From: Paenibacillus roseus
Lineage (GTDB): Bacteria > Bacillota > Bacilli > Paenibacillales > Paenibacillaceae
NCBI RefSeq assembly: GCF_016424485.1
Contig: NZ_JAELUP010000117.1
Location: forward strand, 234,938-298,937
DNA: 64,000 bases
Direction of reading: 5' to 3'
Shown here piece after piece: positions 9,501-16,988 of this stretch. Position numbers and translations under genes: made by a program. Each line of letters opens with the position of its first letter. Within the stretch, counting starts at the first letter, position 1. The notes beneath the pieces are model-generated. The model was not told the DNA's origin, ran no database searches, and was given only the letters and a program-made list of their open reading frames with translations.

Positions 9501-9666
9501 GACTGGCCTCAAAAAGAGCGTCCTCCGGAATCACATGCCACTGGCGATCTGTATGGAATTTGCTCATCGGCGCTTGACCGATCGCCTGGAACAGCAGCGG
9601 TTCCAATGTTGTCTCAAAGCGCTGCAGCTTGGACAGCATGCGCTCAATCTGTTTGTTGGTAAGCAT
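6556..9666 (-). CDS. Alpha-mannosidase, glycoside hydrolase family 38
   Basis: A 1036-residue cytosolic enzyme, the normal length for bacterial GH38. An N-terminal beta domain (about 1-245) precedes the catalytic barrel. The zinc-binding motif is IGHSHMDTVWLWHRDE (His258, His260, Asp262) and the nucleophile Asp372 lies in WLPDTFGYS. The C-terminal two thirds are the usual mannosidase beta-sandwich domains. It retains anomeric configuration and removes terminal alpha-mannose from glycans or short mannosides. It has no signal peptide, so substrates must be imported. It is divergent from the CocE-type hydrolase gene and near a GH29 fucosidase, consistent with host or fungal glycan use. Confidence 0.95.
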   Translation of the reverse strand: MLTNKQIERMLSKLQRFETTLEPLLFQAIGQAPMSKFHTDRQWHVIPEDALFEASQPGDRYQGEGTYCWFKGSYTVPPQYEGKSLYIRPHIEGYEAMLWVNGKPFGTFCSKIVVTGHGNHYCDLLKQNVAANEQIEIALEYYAGHYVKGCMPFEEIGHRSYDYEYNGVDICLMNEEVSDFLFDLKTLNQLASSLDENSFRRANVVNALAEVHKVLYYSFENVDNEVFYEALRQAAPILKEVLKATNSASAPFAGLIGHSHMDTVWLWHRDETIKKCARTYSNQISLMERYPEYKFIQSSSYHTEMIRKHYPDLFEDIRQKVEEGRYEPNGAVWVECDCNLTGGESLIRQFLWGQRYTREHFNYTSNAFWLPDTFGYSAAIPQIMKGFGVDYFLTTKLSWNDTTPFPYETFYWKGIDGTEVLTHFNRTHIWPDAESLIDFVVDGKKHNDPIREKTVNNMRLISYGFGDGGGGPQFEMIEMARRVQDLEGVPRSAHVTAGEFMKELERTIVNPSTHTGELYLQLHRGTLTNQHNIKRNNRKAEFLLRDLEYVTVQEAVRAGQVASDEGIRPLMEILLVNQFHDTLPGTSIPRAHDQTHEEMAELFDKGGQLLLERVSVQQTEKTVSVINTLSFTRRDTVYLDIEGDQKVEGAYAQQVFEDLQGNRKLALSGLEIPAFSSVSLKLTDGKPEGESPFVYTEGSLETPFASIQFDSQGYLSSFIDKRNGRELKGSGLSLNTFLMAEDVPNAWDSWDIDADIELKLAPAGELLSRQIVADGPAEFRLRSEYRVSPKSTVKQDMIFFADSPEVRFETLMDWQDDHRLLKTAFSTSIHTGFVRQEVQFGYLCRPTTRNTSEEKAMFEVLNHKYSDLSENRYGVALLNDCKYGISVEGGEMRLTLHKGGVRPDYRGDKGLHECTYSFYPHDEGFGASSVIHPAYELNSPPVIVQGQSETHSLALVEADNIIIETVKPCEDAERAFILRLYEAEGTYTRTKLKLAAGTRADHITNMLEEPVEALGGKEEAELTFRPFEIKTVKVTY

Positions 9667-9764
9667 TTTATACCTCCTGCAGGGTTGTTAAATATGAATA
9701 GGGAAATCAGTTTGATATAACTATATTATTCATTTGTATGGTATAATTGCAACAACTTTTTATT

Positions 9765-9776
9765 TTGATATATCAA
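9765..9776. promoter_or_regulatory. Candidate operator, perfect 12-bp palindrome
   Basis: TTGATATATCAA is a perfect palindrome in the divergent mannosidase-hydrolase intergenic region. Related half-sites (TTTGATATA) occur near 9710 and near 11611, just upstream of the GntR gene. This spacing suggests sites for the neighbouring GntR/LacI regulator, but AT-rich palindromes also arise by chance. Confidence 0.35.
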
Positions 9777-9851
9777 TCTTGTTGTGCTCTATATTCGCTA
9801 TGCTGCCTGCTATGGTATGATTAAACCATAATTTGCTTAGGGGGTCCTGCG

Positions 9852-11549
9852 ATGTCTGAACTGTCTGGAAAAGAACTGCCAAAAGCGCGATCGGTAATTG
9901 GGGAACGCCGGGATATTCAAGTTCAAATGCAAGATGGCGTGCGTCTGATGACACATCTGTGGCTACCGGAGGGGGACGGCACCTGGCCCGTCATTCTGGT
10001 GCGGAACCCCTATGTGGATGGTGATTTTGTTCCCGATCCTGAGATGGTCCTGTTCGCCGAATACGGCTATGCGGTGGTCATTCAGGAATGCAGAGGGCGC
10101 GGGTCCTCGGAAGGCGTCTGGGAGCCGTTCGTCAATGAAAGACAGGATGGCCTGGATACGCTGGACTGGATTATCGCAAGTCCATGGTGCGACGGGAACA
10201 TCGGCCTGCTTGGCGGGTCTTACCTGAGTTTCAATCAATGGACGCTGGCTGACAGCCTGCCATCTCAAGTCAAAACGTTATACTTGTCGGTTCTCGGTAC
10301 AGAAATGCACCGGTTTATGTATATGGACGGCATGTTCCGGCCGGACATCCTGACCGGATGGGCTGTAACGAATTCTTCTGTTGATTTGGACGGGCGCAAT
10401 CATAAGGAGTTGGAGGATCAGGCCCGCAAATTCCGCCCCCCCATTGATATGGACGAGAGTCTGCTGGGCAAAAGGCTGGACTGGTACCGAAGCCTTTTGC
10501 AAAATCCCGGAGCTGCCGATTCGCTGTGGCAAGAAGGGTTGTGGGAACGACTGAGCAGCATGGCGTCCCGTATTAGCGTTCCGGTCTGCATGGTAGGCGG
10601 ATGGTTTGATATCGCCATCGACAGCATGTTCACGGCCTATAATAAACTGCGTCCCGAAGTGCGGGAACGCAGCCGTTTCATTATCGGACCATGGGTGCAT
10701 TCCCTTGCCCCGCACGGCGACCGTTTTTTCCCAAACGGATCAGTACAGGGGGGCAATGGCGGCACGCGGGAGATTTTGGCGTGGTTCGATCATATGTTGA
10801 AGCAGTTGCCGTATGAAGATAAGCTAGGCATTATCAAAGCCTACGTCATCGGTGAGGATAGCTGGAAAGAATGGGCCGCCTGGCCGCCCCGCCAACTAAT
10901 CGAAACCTATTATCTTCATGGCGCGAACGGGTTAAGCACGCAGGCAGACGAGCAGGAGCACAGCGCCTCCTATCTCTATGATCCGCTGGACCCGGTGACT
11001 ACGGTTGGGGGCAGCGGGCTATTGTCCGAGTTCGAGAACGCGCCCGGACAGCCTCGGACAGCTTGTGTGCTGCAGCCTGAACCAGGGTATCGTCACGATG
11101 TTCTCACCTTTATCTCCGACGAAACGGACAGCGAACTTCGAATCGTCGGCGCAATCGAGGCTGTGCTGCAGATCAGTTCTTCAGCTGAGGATACAGCCTT
11201 CACCGTCAAGATCAGCGAGGTGATGCCAGGAGGAGCAACCTATAATATCGGAGACGGCATTACTTCACTAGCTTATCGCAATGGCTCCACCTCCGCTCTT
11301 TCGTATGTTCCCGGCTCGCAGGCAGAAGTCAAGCTTGAGCTGTGGCCGACAGCCTGGACGATCCAGAAGGGCTCACGTATCCGGCTGGATATTTCATCCT
11401 CCAACTTCCCAGCCTATCATGTGCACCCCAATCTTCCCGGGAACTGGGCGGAGCATGCAGAGGTAACGACAGCCTCCCAGACCGTATACTGGGGAGGCGC
11501 CCACACGGCGCTGATTCGGCTGCCCTTGATGGATGGAACTCCAAGCTGA
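9852..11549 (+). CDS. CocE/NonD family serine hydrolase (Xaa-Pro dipeptidyl-peptidase S15 type)
   Basis: A 565-residue alpha/beta hydrolase without signal peptide. The nucleophile elbow is GGSYLS (Ser123), the acid is probably in GGWFDIAID and the histidine in GPWVHS. A C-terminal jelly-roll domain (about 350-560), with the SRIRLDISSSNFP motif usual in this family, completes the CocE architecture. Members cleave esters, amides or Xaa-Pro peptides; acyl-sugar or peptide deacylation is possible here. The ATG follows TTAGGGGG-type sequence by about 7 bases. It is divergent from the mannosidase and upstream of the GntR regulator on the same strand, so it probably belongs to the glycan cluster. 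Confidence 0.88.
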   Translation: MSELSGKELPKARSVIGERRDIQVQMQDGVRLMTHLWLPEGDGTWPVILVRNPYVDGDFVPDPEMVLFAEYGYAVVIQECRGRGSSEGVWEPFVNERQDGLDTLDWIIASPWCDGNIGLLGGSYLSFNQWTLADSLPSQVKTLYLSVLGTEMHRFMYMDGMFRPDILTGWAVTNSSVDLDGRNHKELEDQARKFRPPIDMDESLLGKRLDWYRSLLQNPGAADSLWQEGLWERLSSMASRISVPVCMVGGWFDIAIDSMFTAYNKLRPEVRERSRFIIGPWVHSLAPHGDRFFPNGSVQGGNGGTREILAWFDHMLKQLPYEDKLGIIKAYVIGEDSWKEWAAWPPRQLIETYYLHGANGLSTQADEQEHSASYLYDPLDPVTTVGGSGLLSEFENAPGQPRTACVLQPEPGYRHDVLTFISDETDSELRIVGAIEAVLQISSSAEDTAFTVKISEVMPGGATYNIGDGITSLAYRNGSTSALSYVPGSQAEVKLELWPTAWTIQKGSRIRLDISSSNFPAYHVHPNLPGNWAEHAEVTTASQTVYWGGAHTALIRLPLMDGTPS

Positions 11550-11653
11550 TCAAGAGGGACGCGCGATTGCATGTTATGAAACAGCATGGACGGAATTGAC
11601 TTATGCGGAAGGTTTGATATACGATGACAAAAAAATGAAACCGGAGAAAGATC

Positions 11654-12766
11654 ATGCCGAAAGACCCGCCTAAAATGTTATATCAAATTATAAAAGAAGA
11701 TATTCTATCGCGTATTGAAAACCAGCAGTTCAGTTATGACGAGCCGATCTGTACGGAGAAGAGCCTGTCCGAGCAGTACGGAGTCAGCCGCATTACCTCC
11801 AAGCGGGCGATTGACGATTTGGAGAAGGAAGGCATTCTGTACCGCAAGCGCGGCGTGGGCAGCTTTGTCCGGCGTGAGCCTGGTCCTGCCTTGGAGGATC
11901 AGAAGGCCGAGCTTGATCCTGCTTTGCCGGAAGCAGTTGAAGGCATAACCATTCCTTTGGTGTTGCCGTTTGCCGTTACGCTAGGCGGCATGATGCGCAC
12001 TGTGGAGGCGGCAGCCAGAGAGCTGGCCTCGCATGGCTATCATTTGGCCATCCATATTTGTGAACACGACCCGGACAAAGGACGTAATCTGCTGCTTCAC
12101 CTCTATGCACAGCATGCTGCCGGTCTGATTTTCTACCCGGCGGGCAAGGAGTTGCATGCCGATATTTTGAAAATGTTCACAGATAGCGGCAGAAGGGTAA
12201 TCATCCTGGACAAGCCGCATGCAATCGACTATTTAAGCAGTGTGGTCTGCGATCATTACGGCGGCAGCTACATGCTGACCAGTCACTTAATCAGCTATGG
12301 GCACCGCAAAATTGCTTATTTGTCACGAAACTCTCCTGAAGAGATGAGCAGCTTGTCTGCCCGTTTCAAGGGGTTCATGCAATGTATGAAGGATAACGGT
12401 CTGACGGTTGATCCTGAACATGTAAAGGTAAATGCAAGCATGGATTATCATATGCTCAAGCACATTATTAACAGCCTCTACCGATCCGGAGTAACGGCTA
12501 TTGAATGTGAGAATGACGAGGTGGCCTTTCATGTGCATATGTGCTGCCTTGGCCTGTCGATTCAGGTACCGGAGCAGATGAATATCACCGGCTTTGACAA
12601 TATTGAGTGGGCTGTTACCGGAAATGCGCAAATTACAACAATTGATCAGAACTTTCCGGCTATTGGAGAAGCGATCGCCAGATTGATTCTGGAGCCAGGC
12701 AGCAAGCCGGTAATCCAGACGATTCCGGTGGAGCTTGTTCCGCGGGCGTCGACCGGGCCTTGCTGA
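11654..12766 (+). CDS. GntR-family regulator with LacI-type sugar-binding domain
   Basis: A 370-residue AraR-like repressor: a GntR winged helix at about residues 5-75 (the segment SLSEQYGVSRITSKRAIDDL is the recognition region) and a periplasmic-binding-protein-like effector domain at about 92-365, containing GFDN and AIARLILEP segments typical of LacI-type sensors. Such proteins repress sugar-use genes and release DNA on binding the inducer sugar. The start follows GGAG by about 7 bases. It lies 104 bases after the CocE-type hydrolase gene on the same strand. The likely targets are the mannosidase and hydrolase promoters, where a palindrome is found. Confidence 0.9.
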   Translation: MPKDPPKMLYQIIKEDILSRIENQQFSYDEPICTEKSLSEQYGVSRITSKRAIDDLEKEGILYRKRGVGSFVRREPGPALEDQKAELDPALPEAVEGITIPLVLPFAVTLGGMMRTVEAAARELASHGYHLAIHICEHDPDKGRNLLLHLYAQHAAGLIFYPAGKELHADILKMFTDSGRRVIILDKPHAIDYLSSVVCDHYGGSYMLTSHLISYGHRKIAYLSRNSPEEMSSLSARFKGFMQCMKDNGLTVDPEHVKVNASMDYHMLKHIINSLYRSGVTAIECENDEVAFHVHMCCLGLSIQVPEQMNITGFDNIEWAVTGNAQITTIDQNFPAIGEAIARLILEPGSKPVIQTIPVELVPRASTGPC

Positions 12767-12804
12767 CTGGGACTTGTGTTGATAAGTGAACTTGCTCCTT
12801 CCAT

Positions 12805-13677
12805 TCACAAAAACAACTGATGCTGCTTCCGGTACTCTCCCGGCGTGAATGAAGTTTGGCGTTTGAACAGCCGAATAAAATAATTTTGATCCTGAAACCC
12901 GCACTGTTCGCCGATTCTGATCAAGGGCAGCTCCGAATGCGCCAGCAGCCGCTTCGCGCGTTCGATCTGCAGGTGATGCCTGAACTTTAACGGGCTCATG
13001 CCCGAATAGTGCTTGAGGCAGCGTGACAAATAATCGAAATGGTAGTGCAGCTCGCGCTCCATCTGCTCCGAGTTGAAGGGCGAATCAAGGCGGTCAGCCA
13101 AGTAAGAGGCTACCTTCTCGCCAAGAAAATAGGAGCGGGCCTGCGGGCTGCTCTTTCGCATGCCGTTTTGCATATGTGTAAGCAGTTGACCGAACAAATT
13201 GTGCAGTTCGAAGGACCGGTATGTGGTCAACACGCTGTGCAGCTTGAGCATTTCTGTCAGAATTGGCATAACCACGCGCAAATCAATAGCAGCGAATTTA
13301 GGAATATCGATGATGGCCGGATGAGGTGCTGTATCCTGATTTGACGCTTCAAGCAAAGGCTGCTGCCAGTTCGTTTTCTCCACCAGTTTTGGCTGCGAAG
13401 CGGACGGGTATTGGAAGTGTATCCAGTATACCTCTGTATCTGTCTCTGACGGACGGTAGCCTTGATGGGTTTTGCCAGGCTCCAGCACAAGCATCATGCC
13501 TTGCGCGACATCGTATTGAATTCCATCCTCCTCCATATACAGCGTTCCCTTGGCGCAAATAATCAGGTCATATACATTGAATTGGCGTGTGGCATGTACT
13601 ACCCCTGCTGGCCACAATACATGTCCGATCGTTGCCAGCAGCGGAAAAGGCGGAACCTGCAATTCAAGTACGAACAT
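12805..13677 (-). CDS. AraC-family transcriptional regulator
   Basis: A 290-residue regulator with an N-terminal cupin-like ligand-binding domain (about 1-150) and a C-terminal pair of helix-turn-helix motifs (about 185-285). The last motif reads IGEQCGFQDQNYFIRLFKRQTSFTP in family register, with the conserved GF..QNYF..FK core. It is divergent from the fucosidase gene, with 125 bases between them, the classic layout for an activator of that gene. It is convergent with the GntR gene (38-base gap). Confidence 0.9.
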   Translation of the reverse strand: MFVLELQVPPFPLLATIGHVLWPAGVVHATRQFNVYDLIICAKGTLYMEEDGIQYDVAQGMMLVLEPGKTHQGYRPSETDTEVYWIHFQYPSASQPKLVEKTNWQQPLLEASNQDTAPHPAIIDIPKFAAIDLRVVMPILTEMLKLHSVLTTYRSFELHNLFGQLLTHMQNGMRKSSPQARSYFLGEKVASYLADRLDSPFNSEQMERELHYHFDYLSRCLKHYSGMSPLKFRHHLQIERAKRLLAHSELPLIRIGEQCGFQDQNYFIRLFKRQTSFTPGEYRKQHQLFL

Positions 13678-13802
13678 CTTATCTCACCTACTCATTTATA
13701 ATATAGAAATTGTACTATATAAAGTCGCTATTGTCAGCTGTATCAGGTCTGTAAATTCTATAGAGTGGTAGATATCATATGATTTTATGGGAGGTTTTTT
13801 TC

Positions 13803-14774
13803 ATGAGCAATCAATCATTGATAGAACGTCAACAGTGGTTTGTTAACTTGAGACACGGCATGTTCATTCATTTTAATAGCGCAACATTTCAATTTTCAGA
13901 TTCGGAAATTAATGACTGGGAATACGGACATGAAAACTTCGATGAGCCGCGCCTGGCTGTATTCGATCCGAAAGATTGGAATCCGGAGCAACTGGATTGT
14001 ACGCAATGGGCTAAAGCTGCCAAGTCTGCAGGCATGACATTTGCAGCGCTGACCGCCAAGCACCATGAAGGCTTCAGCCTGTGGCCAAGCCAATATACCG
14101 AGCATTCCGTTAAGAACGCAACTGTAAAGCGGGATGTCGTAAAAGAATATTTGGACGCGTTCCGAGCAGAGGGCATTGAAGCGGGACTTTACTTCTCGGC
14201 ACTGGACCTGCACCATCAGATCGGCCGGAAGAAATGTACGCCGGAAGACAAACAGTTCATCAAGAACCAGATTGAAGAGCTGTTGACCGGCTACGGTAAA
14301 ATCTCGTTCCTGATTATTGATGGCTGGAATGCGCCTTGGGGTGGTCCAAGCTATGAGGCCCTGCCTTTCGAGGAAGTGGATGAATTGGTAAAACGGTTGC
14401 AGCCGGGCTGCTTGCTGATGAATATCGGCTGCGAATCCGGGCTGGATCATACCGACATTGTCTTCTATGAAAATGCAGCCGGTCAGGAAATCGATGATTC
14501 CTTTAACGGTCCAGGGGCAAGCTGCAACATCTTGACCAAAACCTGGTTCTGGAGAACTGAAGATACCACAATGGAGCTCAAAACTGCTGATTGGGCAGTA
14601 GAGAAAATTCAAGATTGCAACAAGCATAATGTATCGTTCCTGCTCAACGGTGCTCCTAACCGGCATGGACTGCTGGATGAGAACATTGTAGCGCGGTTTA
14701 AAGAAATCGGCGAAAAATATGTGCTGCCGACAGATCTTGAAACCATTCCTGAGAACTGGCTGTATAGAAAATAA
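13803..14774 (+). CDS. Alpha-L-fucosidase, glycoside hydrolase family 29, catalytic domain only
   Basis: A 323-residue cytosolic enzyme. The GH29 signatures are visible: LRHGMFIHF near residues 17-24, TAKHHEGF at 84-91 and the nucleophile Asp173 in FLIIDGWN. It ends with the NGAPNRHGLL segment, so the C-terminal beta-sandwich common in GH29 enzymes (total 430 or more residues) is absent. The ATG at 13803 is chosen because GGGAGG precedes it by 8 bases; an upstream in-frame ATG at 13779 lacks a site. It removes alpha-linked fucose from glycans. The divergent AraC gene probably controls it, and a long terminator follows. Confidence 0.92.
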   Translation: MSNQSLIERQQWFVNLRHGMFIHFNSATFQFSDSEINDWEYGHENFDEPRLAVFDPKDWNPEQLDCTQWAKAAKSAGMTFAALTAKHHEGFSLWPSQYTEHSVKNATVKRDVVKEYLDAFRAEGIEAGLYFSALDLHHQIGRKKCTPEDKQFIKNQIEELLTGYGKISFLIIDGWNAPWGGPSYEALPFEEVDELVKRLQPGCLLMNIGCESGLDHTDIVFYENAAGQEIDDSFNGPGASCNILTKTWFWRTEDTTMELKTADWAVEKIQDCNKHNVSFLLNGAPNRHGLLDENIVARFKEIGEKYVLPTDLETIPENWLYRK

Positions 14775-14793
14775 GAGACCGACCCGGAAAAAA

Positions 14794-14848
14794 GAAACCG
14801 TTCCTTTCGTAATGGCGGGCCCTGCCCCCGTTACCGAGGAACGGTTTC
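14794..14848 (+). terminator. Long terminator hairpin after the fucosidase gene
   Basis: GAAACCGTTCCT pairs with AGGAACGGTTTC, and inside it GTAATGGCGGG pairs imperfectly with CCCCCGTTAC. The stem is about 25 bp with a small loop, 20 bases after the fucosidase stop. Confidence 0.8.
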
Positions 14849-15251
14849 TTCGTATGATCAGGTCAAGCCCGAATGTTTGGGAGTTCAGGAAAACCCTTAC
14901 AAAACGGACCGGGAGCTGCCCGAACCCGTGGGCGAATCACAGAGATGGCACCTGCAGTGGCTTCCCATTGGAGTTGCCCGGGAAGCATCTTCAATATGAT
15001 TTGCCCGATGCCCGTCAATCCCGCTGACTCGGCATAGTCGCTCTGTCATGCTCAAGCTGACCAAGGATTTTGCTGGTCGCCATGCCCGGAAACGAATCGA
15101 AGCCAGAGTGGTTCAATGAAATGACGGTTTCAACATTTCACATGTAAAATGACCATGCCCCTTCACTGGTTATCCCCATGTGGATAACGGCTTCTAATCC
15201 TGCGGATTTAATCCCATTTATTTACAGTTGTGGTTCGCTTTTCGATAATCA
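14849..15251. other. Gene-free stretch with an inverted pair of DnaA-box-like 9-mers
   Basis: No supported gene is seen in this 400-base region; short open frames lack ribosome binding sites and family resemblance. At 15169-15188 there is a dyad, GTTATCC-ccatgt-GGATAAC. Its minus strand contains a perfect TTATCCACA and its plus strand the near match TTATCCCCA. Base composition falls sharply to AT-rich after about 15,200, marking the edge of the next insert. Confidence 0.5.
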
Positions 15252-16109
15252 ATGACGCATTCTTATTCGCTTTTGAAATTCAGTTTAAAATCATATTCAG
15301 ACAAGTCAATGCTCTTTACTTTAGAGTTACATAATGTTAAGATCCAAATATGGAAAAATTTATTGTTTGAATTGTTGGTCAGCTTTCAATATAAAAACTT
15401 TAACAGCTTTAACTCATTGACAGAAGTTGATAAATTTGATCCCAATAAAGAAAAAGAAATTATTGATAATATTAATCAAAACATTCATGCATTGGATATT
15501 CCAAAAAATTATCAAGAAAAAGAGGGGCTATCACTTGAAAGAGTTGATGAAATAAAGAGGGAAGCAATATATAACTCAGTTCAAAACCAAAATAATAATA
15601 TGCAATTAATGGCATCTGAGGCTGCCGGTGCATTTGATACTTATTATAATCACAACACTACCACAGGTAACTTTACAGTTCAGGCTTTAGTAGCTAATCG
15701 AAAATATGTACAATATACTGGCAGTACAATCGGTAACCCGAAAAATGCATCTACCCTTTTTAGCTATAAAAAAATTGTTGATAATTATGAGAATACCGTA
15801 ATAAAGCAAATGGAAAGTGCGCACTGGAGTGAAGTTGCTGGTTGGGTTGCTACACTAACATCTGGAGCTTTATTACTTGCTAGTTTTGCAACTGGACCAG
15901 TAGGTTGGGTTGCTATTTTCAATGCCAAAACTATTGCTGAGATGTTTGCTTTTTTTATTGGTTTTACTTCAACAGCGTATGCCATTGTTCAACGAACTCA
16001 ATTAAGCAAGAATGCTGCAGAACTAAAAAGTGCAGCATATAATAAAATTTGGGGAAATAGTAATTGGGACACAGGAACTACTGCGTGGAGTATAGTTGAT
16101 GGTTATTAG
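15252..16109 (+). CDS. Unknown AT-rich protein with C-terminal hydrophobic helices
   Basis: A 285-residue open frame, far more AT-rich than its neighbours. The N-terminal part has no signal peptide or convincing ribosome binding site, so the true start is uncertain and the 5' end may be damaged. A charged segment (about 60-110) is followed by a Thr/Asn-rich stretch. Two hydrophobic helices rich in Gly and Ala follow at about 195-245 (EVAGWVATLTSGALLLASFA, then VGWVAIFNAKTIAEMFAFFI region), and the end is WSIVDGY. The layout, together with the small two-helix gene behind it, recalls secreted bacteriocin/immunity pairs, but this is inference only and no family is recognised. It looks horizontally acquired. 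Confidence 0.55.
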   Translation: MTHSYSLLKFSLKSYSDKSMLFTLELHNVKIQIWKNLLFELLVSFQYKNFNSFNSLTEVDKFDPNKEKEIIDNINQNIHALDIPKNYQEKEGLSLERVDEIKREAIYNSVQNQNNNMQLMASEAAGAFDTYYNHNTTTGNFTVQALVANRKYVQYTGSTIGNPKNASTLFSYKKIVDNYENTVIKQMESAHWSEVAGWVATLTSGALLLASFATGPVGWVAIFNAKTIAEMFAFFIGFTSTAYAIVQRTQLSKNAAELKSAAYNKIWGNSNWDTGTTAWSIVDGY

Positions 16110-16217
16110 TATTTCTCTATTTTTTCGGACTGATAACGCGCTAATCATACCGTTATAAGGGATTGCATATTAGGGATACCTATTAAACTTTCATTAAACG
16201 ATTATTAGGAGGTACGA

Positions 16218-16460
16218 TTGAACAAGTATGTTTTCTATATTGTGCTGTCAGTATTCTTAATTCTCTTTTGTTTGGGAGCAATAATTCTTTCTTACTGGGA
16301 CATACTACAATTAAAAACAGGTGCGATTAATAGCGAAGTTAAAAAACCTTCTTTAATTACGTTACTCCCATTTTTTAGCGGATTACTAATCGGTAGCATT
16401 AATTTGCCTATTTCTATTTATAGGTATAATAAAAATAAATCAAAATCTGGCTCAATCTAA
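16218..16460 (+). CDS. Small two-helix membrane protein
   Basis: An 80-residue protein with two predicted membrane helices (about residues 4-27 and 44-64) joined by a short basic loop, and a Lys/Asn/Ser-rich tail. Its start is TTG with AGGAGG 6 bases upstream, a strong site that supports translation. It follows the unknown AT-rich protein by 108 bases on the same strand and shares its composition. Small membrane proteins next to toxin-like genes are often immunity proteins; this is a guess from position. A terminator follows at 16585-16620. Confidence 0.65.
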   Translation: MNKYVFYIVLSVFLILFCLGAIILSYWDILQLKTGAINSEVKKPSLITLLPFFSGLLIGSINLPISIYRYNKNKSKSGSI

Positions 16461-16584
16461 AAATGAGTGGTTGTACACTTGAACTCGGTAAACGGAGTCG
16501 ATTACATTCAATTTAGGATACCAGCTTCTTAGCATGACCGATTATGAGTAATGTAATGGGGTCTGTCAAGTTTTTTCGTATTAT

Positions 16585-16620
16585 GAGGTTAGCCAGCTAA
16601 AAACTGGCTGACCTCTTTTT
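16585..16620 (+). terminator. Rho-independent terminator
   Basis: GAGGTTAGCCAG pairs with CTGGCTGACCTC around an AT loop and is followed by five T residues. It ends the transcript of the two AT-rich genes upstream. Confidence 0.85.
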
Positions 16621-16770
16621 AGTAAAGATAGTCCTTACTGAACCGTTTCTCCAAATAATTCACAATTTTGCACAACGGAGAGTTATTCTCGTTCATGATA
16701 ACTTATATAGCAGTTATATCCGAATTAAGAAAGGGACTACACTCGCGCCTAAGAGAATATTACCACAAGA

Positions 16771-16876
16771 AAAAACGAAGGCAGGCCCTACACAGCAGTC
16801 GTAATCGCTTGTGCCAGCAAGGTAGTACATCACGTCTACCTTTGCTCAAACAGGGCAGCCTTCCGCTTTTTTAAAT
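16771..16876 (+). ncRNA. Structured non-coding element, possible small RNA or large terminator
   Basis: An outer stem pairs AAAAACGAAGGCAGGCCCT (16771-16789) with CAGGGCAGCCTTCCGCTTTTT (read as two short arms, 16851-16872). A separate inner stem pairs AGCAAGGTAG (16816-16825) with CTACCTTTGCT (16836-16846). A T-run closes the 3' side. The surrounding 16461-16988 interval has no supported gene. It could be an sRNA with an intrinsic end or a decayed element; no RNA family is recognised. Confidence 0.4.
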
Positions 16877-16988
16877 GAGATTTATTTGTTATGCCCTACA
16901 GCAGTCTATCAAGCTCTACACTTTACAGAAATATCCATTTAAAAAGCAGTATAGCTGGTTTTACATATTTTATTGCCCAACCCCGATT

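Larger units (their letters stand above)
16461..16988. other. Gene-free interval between the AT-rich insert and trxB
   Basis: Besides the terminator at 16585-16620 and the structured element at 16771-16876, I see no gene. A 68-codon frame at 16668-16874 lacks a ribosome binding site and mostly reads through the structured element. Confidence 0.6.

Noticed and set aside
6689..9720. Series of plus-strand frames opposite the GH38 gene
   Set aside because: They are antisense shadows; the GH38 gene has full-length family motifs.
14719..15027. 102-codon frame overlapping the fucosidase end
   Set aside because: It starts inside the fucosidase gene, reads through its terminator and has no family resemblance.
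16449..16475. MITE-like left end (GGCTCAATCTAAAAATGAG) at the end of the two-helix gene
   Set aside because: Part of it is coding sequence, no right end or target duplication was found, and the match could be chance.
16668..16874. 68-codon frame on the plus strand
   Set aside because: No ribosome binding site, low-complexity basic composition, and it reads through the structured element at 16771-16876.
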